Source: Pyrenophora tritici-repentis (Eukaryota; Ascomycota; Dothideomycetes; Pleosporales; Pleosporaceae). Taken from it: a stretch of DNA of 64,000 bases. Location of the stretch: positions 744,001 through 808,000 of the forward strand of contig NC_089396.1 of assembly GCF_003171515.1 (NCBI RefSeq). Reading direction: 5' to 3'. Position numbers and translations under genes: made by a program. The notes beneath the pieces were generated by a model. It saw only the letters and a program-made list of their open reading frames with translations. It was not told the origin of the DNA and searched no databases. Below, one piece after another: positions 21,629-31,217 of this stretch (position 1 is its first letter; each line of letters opens with the position of its first letter).

Positions 21629-21905
21629 ATTGCCCAGCTGCATAGCTGTACCCACCTGCCAGAAAAGACCCGCCGCCGCAGAGTGCCGCCGCGGAAGACA
21701 CTGGATTGCCCAGCTGCATAGCTGTACCCACCTGCCAGAAAAGACCCGCCGCCGCAGAGTGCCGCCGCGGAAGACACTGGATTGCCCAGCTGCATAGCTG
21801 TACCCACCTGCCAGAAAAGACCCGCCGCCGCAGAGTGCCGCCGCGGAAGACACTGGATTGCCCAGCTGCATAGCTGTACCCACCTGCCAGAAAAGATCCG
21901 CCGCC
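21629..21905 (+). repeat. 76-bp tandem repeats in the Ty3 leader
   Basis: Four copies with starts at 21629, 21705, 21781 and 21857, recognisable by ATTGCCCAGCTGCATAGCTG and followed by CCCACCTGCCAGAAAAGA. The first and last copies diverge at their outer ends. They fill most of the untranslated leader between the primer-binding site and gag. As 76 is not a multiple of three, they are not a coding repeat. Confidence 0.95.
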
Positions 21906-21924
21906 GCTTCTAGCGCTGCCGCCG

Positions 21925-23763
21925 ATGATGGCCCGACTAAACGAGACGAGCAAGGATGCCCACGACCAGGGTGCTCAGAACGACACACAAACCATTCCAG
22001 CAGAGTCGCACCTTGAGTACGGCGACTTTGAGAATGACGACGACCTCACCGAAGCGGAGAAGGCGACTATTAGACAGAAGCTCGCCACCCGCAAGAGACA
22101 GGTCACTTTTGGCCGTGGAGACGGCCAAGGCAACAGCGAGGACGAGGGCAATGACGTCAACGCCGCTGAACGCCGACGACAGTCTTGTAGACAGTCTCTT
22201 AAGAAAGCCGTTAAGCCAGCGGATAAGACTTCTATAGAACTAGGCTACGACGACGACACGGATGACATGTATCTACGTTTTTATGGCATCCACGACAACG
22301 ATGAGCGCGAGATCCTCGCGGACATGAGGAACGTTGACGACTTCACCGCTTGCATCGCTGAACATGCTGAGAGTGTCTTTGGACACCTAGCAGATTTGCT
22401 TAGTCAGATAGCTGAACAAGCCGAACAGCTAGACCAAGCACATAATGAAGCCCGTGTACAACAAGAAGCAGCTGACGCCCGCGTGGAGCGCGCCCAGACG
22501 CAAGCTCGCGCTGCCGCCGCAGACGAGCTTGCCCAAGTCACCCAGAAATGCAACCGCATGATCACTACTAAGAACAGCTACGCTTCACGGCTAGCAGTGC
22601 TCGAAGACGAGCTTGCAGCCTCGCGCGAGTCAAACGTGAAGCTCTACTCCCAGATTAGCGACCTCTACAACGAGAGGAGTGTCCTGCAACAGCACGCGGG
22701 CGTCCCGACGAATGGAAATTTATATGACACGCGCCCAGCTCAGTTCCAGTCGTCCCCTCCTCCAATGACTGCGAACCCGTTCATTGGCACTGGCACTCAC
22801 GACTTGATGCTGCCTCCCCCTATGGCACATCATCAGAAAAACCGACCCCTAGCTCGGTCTGCTGTATCGGACAACCTCACTGCAACGGGTGCAAAGCTGA
22901 AGGATATTGACATCTTTCGCGGAGACAGCACCGACAAAGAGGACTACAAGTATTGGCGCCGCAGCGCCAGGAACTTCTTAAACAAAACTACTATCCACAC
23001 AACTGTTCAAGATCAGCTCGACTACCTGATTGACCACTTGCGAGGACCAGCCGCTGCACAGGTGGAATATAGAGCAGCACCCGGAGCTCGTAACGCCTAC
23101 GTGACAGCGGAAGAAGTCCTCACGGAACTTGATCGCATCTTTGACACGGTCGACAAGGTCACCGAAGCCAGCGCAGCGCTACACGACAGCGGCTCTGGAG
23201 GATTAAAGCAACGCGACAATGAATCGTTTAACACCTGGGTAGCCCGCTTTACCTCTACAGTCGCACCATTGAACCTGGGCGACAACGAAATGATCCAGCA
23301 CGCGATCCGACTCATGAAGTTTGGTCGTAACGCAGGTTTACAATTCCGCCATGGTGATACTTGGGAAGCGTTTGCCCAGAATTGCCGCACTCAGCAACAG
23401 CTCTCACGTCTCACCCAGAGCAGCGGAAATAATGGTACCCGAACCGGCCGCAACACGTCTAACGCTGGTGGTGGAGGTAATGGCAACGGCAACAGCAATA
23501 GCAGCGGCTCCACAACGCGTAACAACTACGGTCGCACGCGCGCGCAACTCAACGCGTTGAGTAAGCAAGGCGAGTGCTTTAAATGCGGAGGCACGGCAAA
23601 TGTCAGCGGCAAGAAACATCGTCCGACCGACGCAGACGTCCCAGCAGCCTGCAAGTCTGGCTCTATCGTGCCAGCTAGCCGCGTCCCTGCCCTCAAAGCT
23701 ACATTCACCAACGCCGCCCTCCAGGCCACAGTCGTCGATGCCACCGACGAGTCGGAAAACTAG
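21925..23763 (+). CDS. Gag of the Ty3 element
   Basis: 612 residues, ATG at 21925 directly after the leader repeats (a second ATG follows at once). Acidic N-terminus, a long coiled coil (about residues 150-255, LSQIAEQAEQLDQAHNEA onward), a capsid-like region (about 330-490, including DIFRGDSTDKEDYKYWRR and FNTWVARFTS), a Gly/Asn-rich linker and a zinc-knuckle-like motif near residue 552 (CFKCGG then H and C). The spacing of the last His and Cys is longer than in a standard CCHC knuckle. It overlaps the pol frame by about 200 nt; pol lies in the +1 frame. The product would be the structural particle and RNA-binding protein. Confidence 0.92.
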   Translation: MMARLNETSKDAHDQGAQNDTQTIPAESHLEYGDFENDDDLTEAEKATIRQKLATRKRQVTFGRGDGQGNSEDEGNDVNAAERRRQSCRQSLKKAVKPADKTSIELGYDDDTDDMYLRFYGIHDNDEREILADMRNVDDFTACIAEHAESVFGHLADLLSQIAEQAEQLDQAHNEARVQQEAADARVERAQTQARAAAADELAQVTQKCNRMITTKNSYASRLAVLEDELAASRESNVKLYSQISDLYNERSVLQQHAGVPTNGNLYDTRPAQFQSSPPPMTANPFIGTGTHDLMLPPPMAHHQKNRPLARSAVSDNLTATGAKLKDIDIFRGDSTDKEDYKYWRRSARNFLNKTTIHTTVQDQLDYLIDHLRGPAAAQVEYRAAPGARNAYVTAEEVLTELDRIFDTVDKVTEASAALHDSGSGGLKQRDNESFNTWVARFTSTVAPLNLGDNEMIQHAIRLMKFGRNAGLQFRHGDTWEAFAQNCRTQQQLSRLTQSSGNNGTRTGRNTSNAGGGGNGNGNSNSSGSTTRNNYGRTRAQLNALSKQGECFKCGGTANVSGKKHRPTDADVPAACKSGSIVPASRVPALKATFTNAALQATVVDATDESEN

Positions 23764-26536
23764 CCGTCCCCGGCGAAAGACGCCCCGGGGACCGCACCAA
23801 AATGGTCCACAGATACAGTTACAGTCACAGTCAAAGCCACAACTACCAGTCCAACCCTTGTTAGCGATACCCCCTATTGTTTCACCGACCCTTGATACCC
23901 AAACTACCCCGCTCACCGGAGCTACACCTAGCACTTTACGCGTTTGTTTACAAGAATTGGAGGACTGGACGCCTCCCCAGGCTATAGAGGACAGACACGT
24001 TGTCTTGAGCGCGAACACTATGGTCAAAGGCAAGCAGCTTGTCCAAGGCCAGCAGTTCGTTTTCAAGTGCAAGGTCGCCACTTCGAATAGCTATATTGAT
24101 ACGGAAGCTTTGACTGACTCTGGTGCTACTGGAAACTGTATCTCCACACTATTTGCGCAACGACATAACCTGCCGACGTTTCGGCTTAAACAACCTTTGC
24201 AACTACGACTTGGCGACGGCAATTTCGCCATGGCGCCTATCACACACGGCGTCCTAGCCCCCATCTCCCACGCTGAACACGTTAGCGAGGAACTCTTCTA
24301 CAGTGTACCTATGACGACTTACGACTTTATTTTCGGCACTTCATGGCTAGAAGAGCATAATCCACACATCGACTGGAGGGAAAAAACTATGCGTTTCAAC
24401 AGCGAGCATTGCTACGCCAACTGCCTACACAAAGGCGAGCAAGTCACTGTTCGCAGCAGTCGACACCGACGGGCCGCAGCAAAAGCCAAAGAACGGAACC
24501 CGACCTACGCGAACATGGACATACACCATGTGTCAGGTGAGGCCGCTGCCGCACTGGCATCACGACCAGAGAACGGTACTATCTGGCTGTACCCACATGA
24601 TTTTGAACAACTCGACAAAGATGACAGCGATGACGCCGACGAGAGAGCCCAGGCTAGCCGCGTCTTCGCCTCACTATTTGCCATGGACATGAACGCCCTA
24701 TCTCAGGAAGACATTGATAAGTTCCACCAGAAGCTGAACTCGCCCGCTAAAACTCGCGACGAGGTCCTAGACAAGTTGCCCGAATGGCTCCACGATCTCG
24801 CCCACCGATTTAATCCTGATCCCGCCACGACAGACTTGCCCGCTCGACGAGGCGCGGTCGACCACAGCATTGACATTATCCCCGGATCAAAACACCCAAA
24901 CGCTAAGATGTACGGCATAAGTAAGGACGAAGGCCTTGCCGTTAAAGCTTATGTTGAGGACATGAGAGGACGCGGTGAGATCCGTGAAAGCAAGTCAGAC
25001 TTCGCTTCGCCTGTGCTCGTCGTCCGCAAATCTGGAGGTGGACTCCGCATTTGCGTGGACTATAGAGCGCTCAATGCCGTCACTATCAAGAACAGGAACG
25101 CTCCTCCGATGATTAAAGAAACGCTCGCGCGGCTAGCTAACGTCGCCTACTTCACCGTGGTCGACGTCATCGCCGCCTTTAACAAAATCCGCATCAAGGA
25201 AGGCGACGAACATAAGACTGCCTTCCTAACACGGTATGGCCTATTCGAATACTTAGTGATGCCTTTCGGACTCTGCAACGCACCAGGTACCTTTCAGGCC
25301 TACATTAACGAGGTTTTACGCGATTACCTTGACGAGTTCTGCTCTGCATACCTCGACGACGTCCTAATCTACAGCGCGTCTTTGGCAGAGCATAAGGTTC
25401 ATGTCCGCAAGGTTATCGAGAGTCTAGGTGAGGCCGGACTTCATCTAGACATTGACAAGTCCGAGTTTGCCGTCCAAGAGGTGAGATACCTGGGCCTCAT
25501 TCTTACAACTGAAGGCATCAAAATGGACCCCGCCAAGGTTAAGTCAGTGCTCGACTGGGGCACCCCAACAACATTGAAAGAGTTGCAAGCATTCCTAGGT
25601 TTCGCAAATTTCTACCGAAGGTTTATTGTTGCCTTCTCTTATATCGCGCGGCCGCTCACGGATCTTACCCGCGGGACAAACGGCGACGTCAAGCTGAACT
25701 TTCCTATCGCCCAAGGATCTGCTGCCCACGACGCATTCGAAAAGCTTAAGAAAGCATTTACCATCGCCCCGGTCCTCGCGCACTTCAACCCCGCGCTTGA
25801 GACCTGGGTCGAAACAGACTCCTCCGACACCGTCACAGCAGCCGTGCTGTCCCAAGTCCAGACTGACGGAGTGCTAAAACCAGTCGCTTTTATCTCCACA
25901 AAGATGTCACCAGCTGAGTGCAACTATGCCATCTACGACAAGGAGCTTATGGCCATCGTCCGCGCCTTTGAGGAATGGAGACCAGAGCTGGCCGGCACCT
26001 CGGACCCGGTGAAGGTCATCTCAGACCATGCCACCTTACAGACCTTTATGGTCAACAAAGCACTCAACAGGCGTCAAGCAAGATGGGCTGAGTTTCTGAG
26101 CGAATTCAACTTTAAGATCACTTACCGACCAGGCAGACTAGGCAGCAAACCCGACGCCTTGACGAGACGCCCCGGCGACACACCCACGAACCCAAACGAT
26201 CCACGGATCATACATCAGACCCAGACGATCCTCGGCCCCGACCGCGTCGACGACGTCATCAAACGAGACACGCACACACACAACGACGCCCGACAAGCAA
26301 TTCAACTCGCGGCGCTGTTATTCGAATACGCGGAGGAGGTACAAACGCTAGCAGGCATGCTATATCTAATGAGCGAGGAGGCGTATGGCGTCGATGATTT
26401 GGTGGATGACGACTCAACCCCAGACGTAGCCTTGGACAGCCAGCCTAAGGGGAGACAATTGAGATCCCTCACGCTGCTGCGCCAGCTTCCCTGGCACGGG
26501 TGCCGGGGGAGAACGCGCCTGACGATGGACTTATGA
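23600..26536 (+). CDS. Protease, reverse transcriptase and RNase H of the Ty3 element
   Basis: Open from 23561 in the +1 frame relative to gag; the first ATG is at 23600 (978 residues from there). The aspartic protease core is ALTDSGATGNCIS (about residue 172). The RT includes LRICVDYRALN, FGLCNAPGTFQ and the active-site AYLDDVLIYS (about residue 583), then LGFANFYRRFI. RNase H starts near WVETDSSDT with IYDKELMAIV and ends with the typical ITYRPGRLGSKPDALTR. It is probably made as a Gag-Pol fusion by +1 recoding in the 200-nt overlap. The last 30 residues (after position 26448) look like out-of-frame sequence, and integrase continues in the -1 frame. Confidence 0.92.
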   Translation: MSAARNIVRPTQTSQQPASLALSCQLAASLPSKLHSPTPPSRPQSSMPPTSRKTSRPRRKTPRGPHQNGPQIQLQSQSKPQLPVQPLLAIPPIVSPTLDTQTTPLTGATPSTLRVCLQELEDWTPPQAIEDRHVVLSANTMVKGKQLVQGQQFVFKCKVATSNSYIDTEALTDSGATGNCISTLFAQRHNLPTFRLKQPLQLRLGDGNFAMAPITHGVLAPISHAEHVSEELFYSVPMTTYDFIFGTSWLEEHNPHIDWREKTMRFNSEHCYANCLHKGEQVTVRSSRHRRAAAKAKERNPTYANMDIHHVSGEAAAALASRPENGTIWLYPHDFEQLDKDDSDDADERAQASRVFASLFAMDMNALSQEDIDKFHQKLNSPAKTRDEVLDKLPEWLHDLAHRFNPDPATTDLPARRGAVDHSIDIIPGSKHPNAKMYGISKDEGLAVKAYVEDMRGRGEIRESKSDFASPVLVVRKSGGGLRICVDYRALNAVTIKNRNAPPMIKETLARLANVAYFTVVDVIAAFNKIRIKEGDEHKTAFLTRYGLFEYLVMPFGLCNAPGTFQAYINEVLRDYLDEFCSAYLDDVLIYSASLAEHKVHVRKVIESLGEAGLHLDIDKSEFAVQEVRYLGLILTTEGIKMDPAKVKSVLDWGTPTTLKELQAFLGFANFYRRFIVAFSYIARPLTDLTRGTNGDVKLNFPIAQGSAAHDAFEKLKKAFTIAPVLAHFNPALETWVETDSSDTVTAAVLSQVQTDGVLKPVAFISTKMSPAECNYAIYDKELMAIVRAFEEWRPELAGTSDPVKVISDHATLQTFMVNKALNRRQARWAEFLSEFNFKITYRPGRLGSKPDALTRRPGDTPTNPNDPRIIHQTQTILGPDRVDDVIKRDTHTHNDARQAIQLAALLFEYAEEVQTLAGMLYLMSEEAYGVDDLVDDDSTPDVALDSQPKGRQLRSLTLLRQLPWHGCRGRTRLTMDL

Positions 26537-28299
26537 CAGCGATCGTAAATGCCTACCGCGTCGATCCCACACTACAAGAAATAATACGAGCAAAGGCAGA
26601 CGGCGCCCGTCACCTTCCCCACACTGTCGCCATACAAATGAAGCTGAAGCTAGAGCTACAGGACTGCGAAATCCGCAACAGTCTGGTTTACTTCCGCGGC
26701 AGACTCTTCATCCCCTACGACGACGATCTTCGCAAAGACATCGTCCGTCGGTTCCACGACACCGCCACGGCGGGCCACGGCGGCAAGCGCTCTACCTACT
26801 ACCTAGTTAGCCAACAGTACTACTGGCCGCTCATGACAGACACAGTCGCTCAGTATACCCGGAGTTGTGTAGTTTGCCGACGCGCAAAGCCATACAGAGA
26901 CCGCAAGCAGGGACTGCTGCACCCGCTCCCCGTACCGAAACGATTCTGGACTGACATTTCAGTCGACTTCATCACACCCCTGCCAGACTGTACTAGATTC
27001 GGACGCACCTACTCTCATGTCATGGTCGTGATTGACCGGCTAAGCAAGTCGCAACGGTTTATCGCCCTAGACAGCCTTGAAGTTGATGCTGTTGTCCGAG
27101 CATTTGTCGATTACGTCTGGAGAGAGGAAGGTTTCCCTACTACAATTGTGTCTGACCGAGGGTCACAGTTCGTCTCTCATTTCTGGAAGGAGCTGTGTCA
27201 TCGACTGGGTGTTACACCAAAGCTCTCTACAGCTTACCACCCAGAAACAGACGGCCAGACTGAAGTCGCCAACGCCGGACTAAAGTGTTACCTGCGTGCT
27301 TACACGAACTATATGCAAAACGACTGGGTAGACTGGCTGCCACTAGCCCAGCTCGCCATCAATAACAGAGAAAACGTGTCCTCTGGCGTCGCACCCGCGC
27401 TTGCCACCAAGGGCTACCTACCTCGCATGGGATCGGAACTAGTCACCGAAGACTCGCCCATTACCGACGCCCGTTCACGCGCAGAACAGTTGCTCCGCGA
27501 AGACGCCCGAGGCACGGTGAAAAGGATGACCGACGTTATCCGTTTCATGCAAGAAAATCTTCGCTGGTCCCAAAACAAGATGGAACACTACGCCAACCAG
27601 CACAGACAGCCCGCTCCAGACTACCGCGTCGGTGACAAAGTCTATATTGATGCCCGCAATATCCCTACGATGCGCCCGAGCCGCGGTCTCAGCGCAAAGA
27701 ACCTTGGCCCATACAAAGTGCGAGCTTTGCCCAACCGATATGCAGTCGAGCTCGCACTACCAGACTGCTACAAACAAGTCCATCCAGTGTTCCACCCATG
27801 GTTACTACACCTGGACGCCGATCAAACAGCTCGCCCAAGTGAGGGCGTCATCGCTGAGAAACACCCTGACGGAGAGCACGACTACTACGTAGACATGGTC
27901 GTCGACTGTCGCATAGATAAACGACGCAAGGACACCCTCACAAACAAGAAAGGCATGCTCCAGTATAAGGTTAAGTACACCAACTCCCCAGACTGGAATG
28001 CCTCGCCCGCATGGCAAGACTATACAGACCTGTGGGGCGCAGAGGAAGCGGTTGAAGACTTTCACCGTCTCTATCCCGACAAGCCCCCACCTCACGAACT
28101 GTATCGAGACCTAGCGTTGTATCTCAACCTAGTCGCCGCATATTCACTTGGTCGCGATGATGTTGAAGTTGTTAGCGTACTAGACAGTTGTGAGCTTGCC
28201 CTATCACCTTCGCATTCACTGATGGCACAGCTTGGACCTGGGAAGGTGGCACAACTCAGGACGTCTGTCTCCAAGCAGAAGCAAGGACCCGAAGGATGA
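26500..28299 (+). CDS. Integrase with chromodomain of the Ty3 element
   Basis: 599 residues from ATG at 26500; the frame is open from 26449. An HHCC zinc domain (HDTATAGHGG ... CVVCRRAK) is followed by the DDE core (SVDFITPLP, SDRGSQFVSHF, YHPETDGQTEVAN) and a C-terminal chromodomain-like segment at about residues 460-530 (YYVDMVVDCRIDKRRK ... LQYKVKYTN ... WGAEEAVEDFH). The chromodomain is expected to steer insertion to silent chromatin, which fits its location in a tandem-repeat array. It overlaps the preceding frame by 88 nt in the -1 register. I cannot tell whether this is programmed recoding, independent initiation or a single-base mutation. Confidence 0.92.
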   Translation: MPGENAPDDGLMTAIVNAYRVDPTLQEIIRAKADGARHLPHTVAIQMKLKLELQDCEIRNSLVYFRGRLFIPYDDDLRKDIVRRFHDTATAGHGGKRSTYYLVSQQYYWPLMTDTVAQYTRSCVVCRRAKPYRDRKQGLLHPLPVPKRFWTDISVDFITPLPDCTRFGRTYSHVMVVIDRLSKSQRFIALDSLEVDAVVRAFVDYVWREEGFPTTIVSDRGSQFVSHFWKELCHRLGVTPKLSTAYHPETDGQTEVANAGLKCYLRAYTNYMQNDWVDWLPLAQLAINNRENVSSGVAPALATKGYLPRMGSELVTEDSPITDARSRAEQLLREDARGTVKRMTDVIRFMQENLRWSQNKMEHYANQHRQPAPDYRVGDKVYIDARNIPTMRPSRGLSAKNLGPYKVRALPNRYAVELALPDCYKQVHPVFHPWLLHLDADQTARPSEGVIAEKHPDGEHDYYVDMVVDCRIDKRRKDTLTNKKGMLQYKVKYTNSPDWNASPAWQDYTDLWGAEEAVEDFHRLYPDKPPPHELYRDLALYLNLVAAYSLGRDDVEVVSVLDSCELALSPSHSLMAQLGPGKVAQLRTSVSKQKQGPEG

Positions 28300-28379
28300 G
28301 ACACAACATAACTGCTCGGCATCAAGCACAGCGTCATAAAATAAAAGACATTCACGGCTTGCAGGTGCAACCGTCTTCT

Positions 28380-28391
28380 GAAAGGGGGGGG
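28380..28391 (+). promoter_or_regulatory. Polypurine tract of the Ty3 element
   Basis: GAAA followed by eight G, then TAA and the TG of the 3' LTR. It is the expected plus-strand primer and matches the arrangement in the gag-only element. Confidence 0.85.
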
Positions 28392-28394
28392 TAA

Positions 28395-28561
28395 TGTTAC
28401 GGATCCATAGACTCGCTCGGCCCATGGCCCCCATATCGATAAGATCCTTATCTTATCGGACTAGCGCCTTGGCGCCCACAGCATAAGTTCGGGCTCACAA
28501 CGTAGATAGCTCGATAGCTTGTATCTTGTCAAATCCAATCTTTCTTGATCGATCCCTCACA
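28395..28561 (+). repeat. 3' LTR of the Ty3 element
   Basis: 167 bp, identical to the 5' LTR; followed directly by the AAAAG target duplication. Confidence 0.95.
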
Positions 28562-29960
28562 AAAAGAGAAGAATAGAAGATAGAGACGTCTTAGGAAGAT
28601 TTTATAGATAGCACAAGGGTAAAGTTAGACACAGCTTGCCTAGCAGAGGATTTCAATGTAGAAAGTAGACGTTTTCTTAGTCCTAGCGAGTAGAGGAAAA
28701 GGAGGGAAGAGACACATCATAAGGCGGGTCGGCAGTGTTTTAAAAACAGAAAGAAGAGTAGAAAGTGTGCGAATATATACGCATAATCTCTCCCCTTTGT
28801 CATAGCAATCCCTATTCGCAGTTTCTTAATTTTCTAGGTAGTTTACAAATATTTTTAGAGTAGACAGAAGACAAAGAAAGCGGCCATCAGCAGAAATGCT
28901 TATCATTTTCAGTCATCACAATAATCCAAGAGTTTTTCGGTAATTTTGCAAGCAAGTATAGAAGGAGAAAGGAGAGAAAGGTAGGAGAGGTGTAGAATTT
29001 ATAGACGCCGAAGCGACCAGAGAGACATGCGTTTGGAAAGATGTAATCTTAGGAAAGAGAGACATAGGCGGCGAGGTCGCGGTTTTTAGAGTTTTTAGAT
29101 GCTGATAATAGCTTTTAGAAGAGAAGGAAGAATGAAGAAGAGAGGAAGAAGTGTAGAATATATACCATGTTTCCTGTCATGCCAAGGAGTACACAGGTAT
29201 CACCCACATGTGTCTCCGTCTTACGAATTTCAGAAAGTAGAATATTAAGACAGAAGACTTGCGCAAACATGCGCATGTAATCTGGTCCTTTTTTGTAGAA
29301 AAAAAAACCACAGACGCTCGCAAACATCTGGTGGAAGACTTAATTTTTTTAAAAGAAAACCACCATACAAATTTTATACTCATAATTTTTATCGCTCTAC
29401 AGATCATTTTCGGTCTCTCTTAGAGTGCAGACGCAGAAAAAAAAGAATCCACGTAGAGTATACCTCTGGTCTGGGAAAACAAGCATTTTTGCGATTTTTC
29501 TTATTTTTAGTCTTAATCAATTAATTCAGAAGTAGCACTCTGTAACATGGAAGAGATGTTGGAGTACTTTAATGTATTTTAGAAAATAAGGGATTTTTTA
29601 AGTATTTCGAGTAAAACGAATTGCCTACGTGTTACGTATCAAGTAAATAGATACACAAATAGACAGGCATACAGGCGTAGGTTGCTCTTTTCGATAAGTG
29701 CCCAAAGGCACATTGTTATCGAGCTTCCTGTCTTTAGAGAATTGGAGTCAAGAATAGGTAGAAACGCCCAAAAGCACATCCTTGTTGAACTTGTTTATTT
29801 TTTGAGAAGATTAGAGTGAAGAATAAGTAGAAGCGCCCAAAAGCGCATCCTGTCCAAATTTGTGCTTTTTAAGAAAATTGAAGTAAAGAATAGGTAGAAG
29901 CGCCCGAAAGCACATCGTGTCTGCATAGAGTCCTTTTAGTTTATGATTTCAGTTTGAGTG
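28562..29960. repeat. A/T- and A/G-rich degenerate repeats (right part)
   Basis: Continuation of the array after the Ty3 element, with recurring AGAGAAGAAT, TTTTATAGATAG and AGAGGAAGA phrases but no clear long period. Near its right end (about 29690-29960) there is a cleaner array of four units with GCCCAAAAGCAC-like cores at 29700, 29766, 29835 and 29902 (66-69 bp apart). No coding capacity is seen between 28562 and 30291. Confidence 0.6.
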
Positions 29961-30291
29961 TAAGATAAAGATTGGAGTAAGGAACGGGTTGGCCGGCTTT
30001 TATGGGCAGCGAAAGGAGCGCTAGCACTAGCGTGCGCTGAAGCCACGTCTGTGATCATTCACGTGTGTCATCCTTCTGCAACACAACATCCGCAGTGATG
30101 ACATGCAGAGCTCCAGAAACACTTGAGTTATTTCGAAGGATGTTTATTATTGAATCTATGCCCTTCAAGAGCAGTGCGCGTTGACACAGAGAGGATCTAG
30201 ACTGAGACTACCTTGGTAGGTACCTTTGCAGCTTCTTGAGAATCCCAAATAACTAATCATGGCCTCCAAGCTATTCCTTTCTATGGGAATC

Positions 30292-30614
30292 TCAGCAAAA
30301 CTTCTGCTTCGTAGCCCAATCGCACATAACCTTTCCCACACAGCTGCAACATGCGCAAACCTGTCGTACACCGTCAATTGCCCCGCCTTATCATATCCTC
30401 GAACATTGCATACCTGTCTCTGCTTCACAGCATTATTATCTCCATCGATGCACATCAGAGTCTGCGAGTTCCACCGGAACTTGTTGTAGCATGCGTTGGC
30501 GTTGATGACGGCTGCGCAATCGTCGGTTCGGGCCACTTCTGCGGTGCACTCGGGGTATGTTTGTGCGGAGGCGATGGTGATGAGACTCGAGTATAGGAGA
30601 TAAAAGAGCTTCAT
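30292..30614 (-). CDS. Small secreted cysteine-rich protein (candidate effector)
   Basis: Two exons, 30614-30414 and 30360-30292, separated by a 53-nt intron (GTATGC...ACAG, phase 0), give 89 residues. Without splicing the frame runs on to a non-cysteine tail, whereas splicing adds 22 residues containing six cysteines, which argues strongly for the intron. A signal peptide of about 18 residues (MKLFYLLYSSLITIASAQ) is followed by a 71-residue mature chain with ten cysteines, enough for five disulfides; six are clustered in the last 22 residues (VCACCSCVGK and onward). I do not recognise a named family. Size, secretion and cysteine content fit fungal effector or antimicrobial-type proteins. It lies at the edge of the repeat block, divergent from the secreted DUF1996 gene. 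Confidence 0.75.
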
Positions 30615-31217
30615 AGTGGTGGTTGAGAAGGAGGCAGGGAAGAAGGCGCTGACCTGGATAGGCTGGGTAGCTTGGTGATGTTGCTTCTGACATTCACAAT
30701 ATACAGGCGGTGGTCACTGGCATGTTGTAAGGTGGACTCATATATCCGATACTCATACATGCCGATTCATCGAGTCAATTTATCCTGAAGTGCCAAGGGT
30801 AGCATGATACGGGGCTTGAGGCCCGCTCTGGCAAGTCATTAGCATTCCTATATTCGATATCTGCTATTGTGGAGGGTCGGTTGCATACTCCCATACCCGG
30901 ATAATTTCCAACATCTTATCACGAGGTAGAGTCCTATCCAACAGAGCCAGTGACTGACTCCATCAGGTAGCTTACATATAGATCCTTGTGACGCTTGTGT
31001 GGGGCCGCTCAATTCTCCTTGGCGGGCCGTCGTGCATTCGCTAGACGATATTGGTCTAGATTACCCCAGACTTCGGCTTTCGAGATTGCTACTCAACAAC
31101 AGCGGCAGTTGTAGAAGTACGTCACCTTGGAGGAATAATGTGATGACAGTGATGATGGAGAGTACTACTTACAGCCCACAGTCCAAACATTATCTCTGTG
31201 CAAGATAGTCCAGCACC
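30615..31217. other. Divergent intergenic region between two secreted-protein genes
   Basis: About 600 bp shared between the minus-strand cysteine-rich gene and the plus-strand DUF1996 gene. It should hold both promoters. I see no other gene or clear motif. Confidence 0.5.

Larger units (their letters stand above)
21302..28561 (+). mobile_element. Full-length Ty3-type LTR retrotransposon with chromodomain
   Basis: 7,260 bp with two 167-bp LTRs that look identical (21302-21468 and 28395-28561), TG...CA ends, and a 5-bp target duplication AAAAG (21297-21301 and 28562-28566). Order: 5' LTR, self-priming site, repeat-rich leader, gag, protease-RT-RNase H, integrase with a C-terminal chromodomain, polypurine tract, 3' LTR. 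It is inserted in the degenerate tandem array. Identical LTRs and long open frames indicate a very recent insertion with no visible RIP. Coding is spread over three overlapping frames, which either implies recoding at both overlaps or one disabling indel in pol. Confidence 0.95.

Noticed and set aside
21485..21988. 167-codon minus-strand frame with repeated peptides
   Set aside because: Shadow of the 76-bp leader repeats of the Ty3 element; the three shifted frames all stay open because of composition.
29696..29960. CRISPR-like appearance of regularly spaced repeats
   Set aside because: Units are diverged tandem copies including their spacers, and the genome is eukaryotic.
30165..30614. 149-residue unspliced version of the cysteine-rich protein
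   Set aside because: A consensus intron gives a better cysteine-rich C-terminus; the unspliced tail has none of the protein-like pattern.
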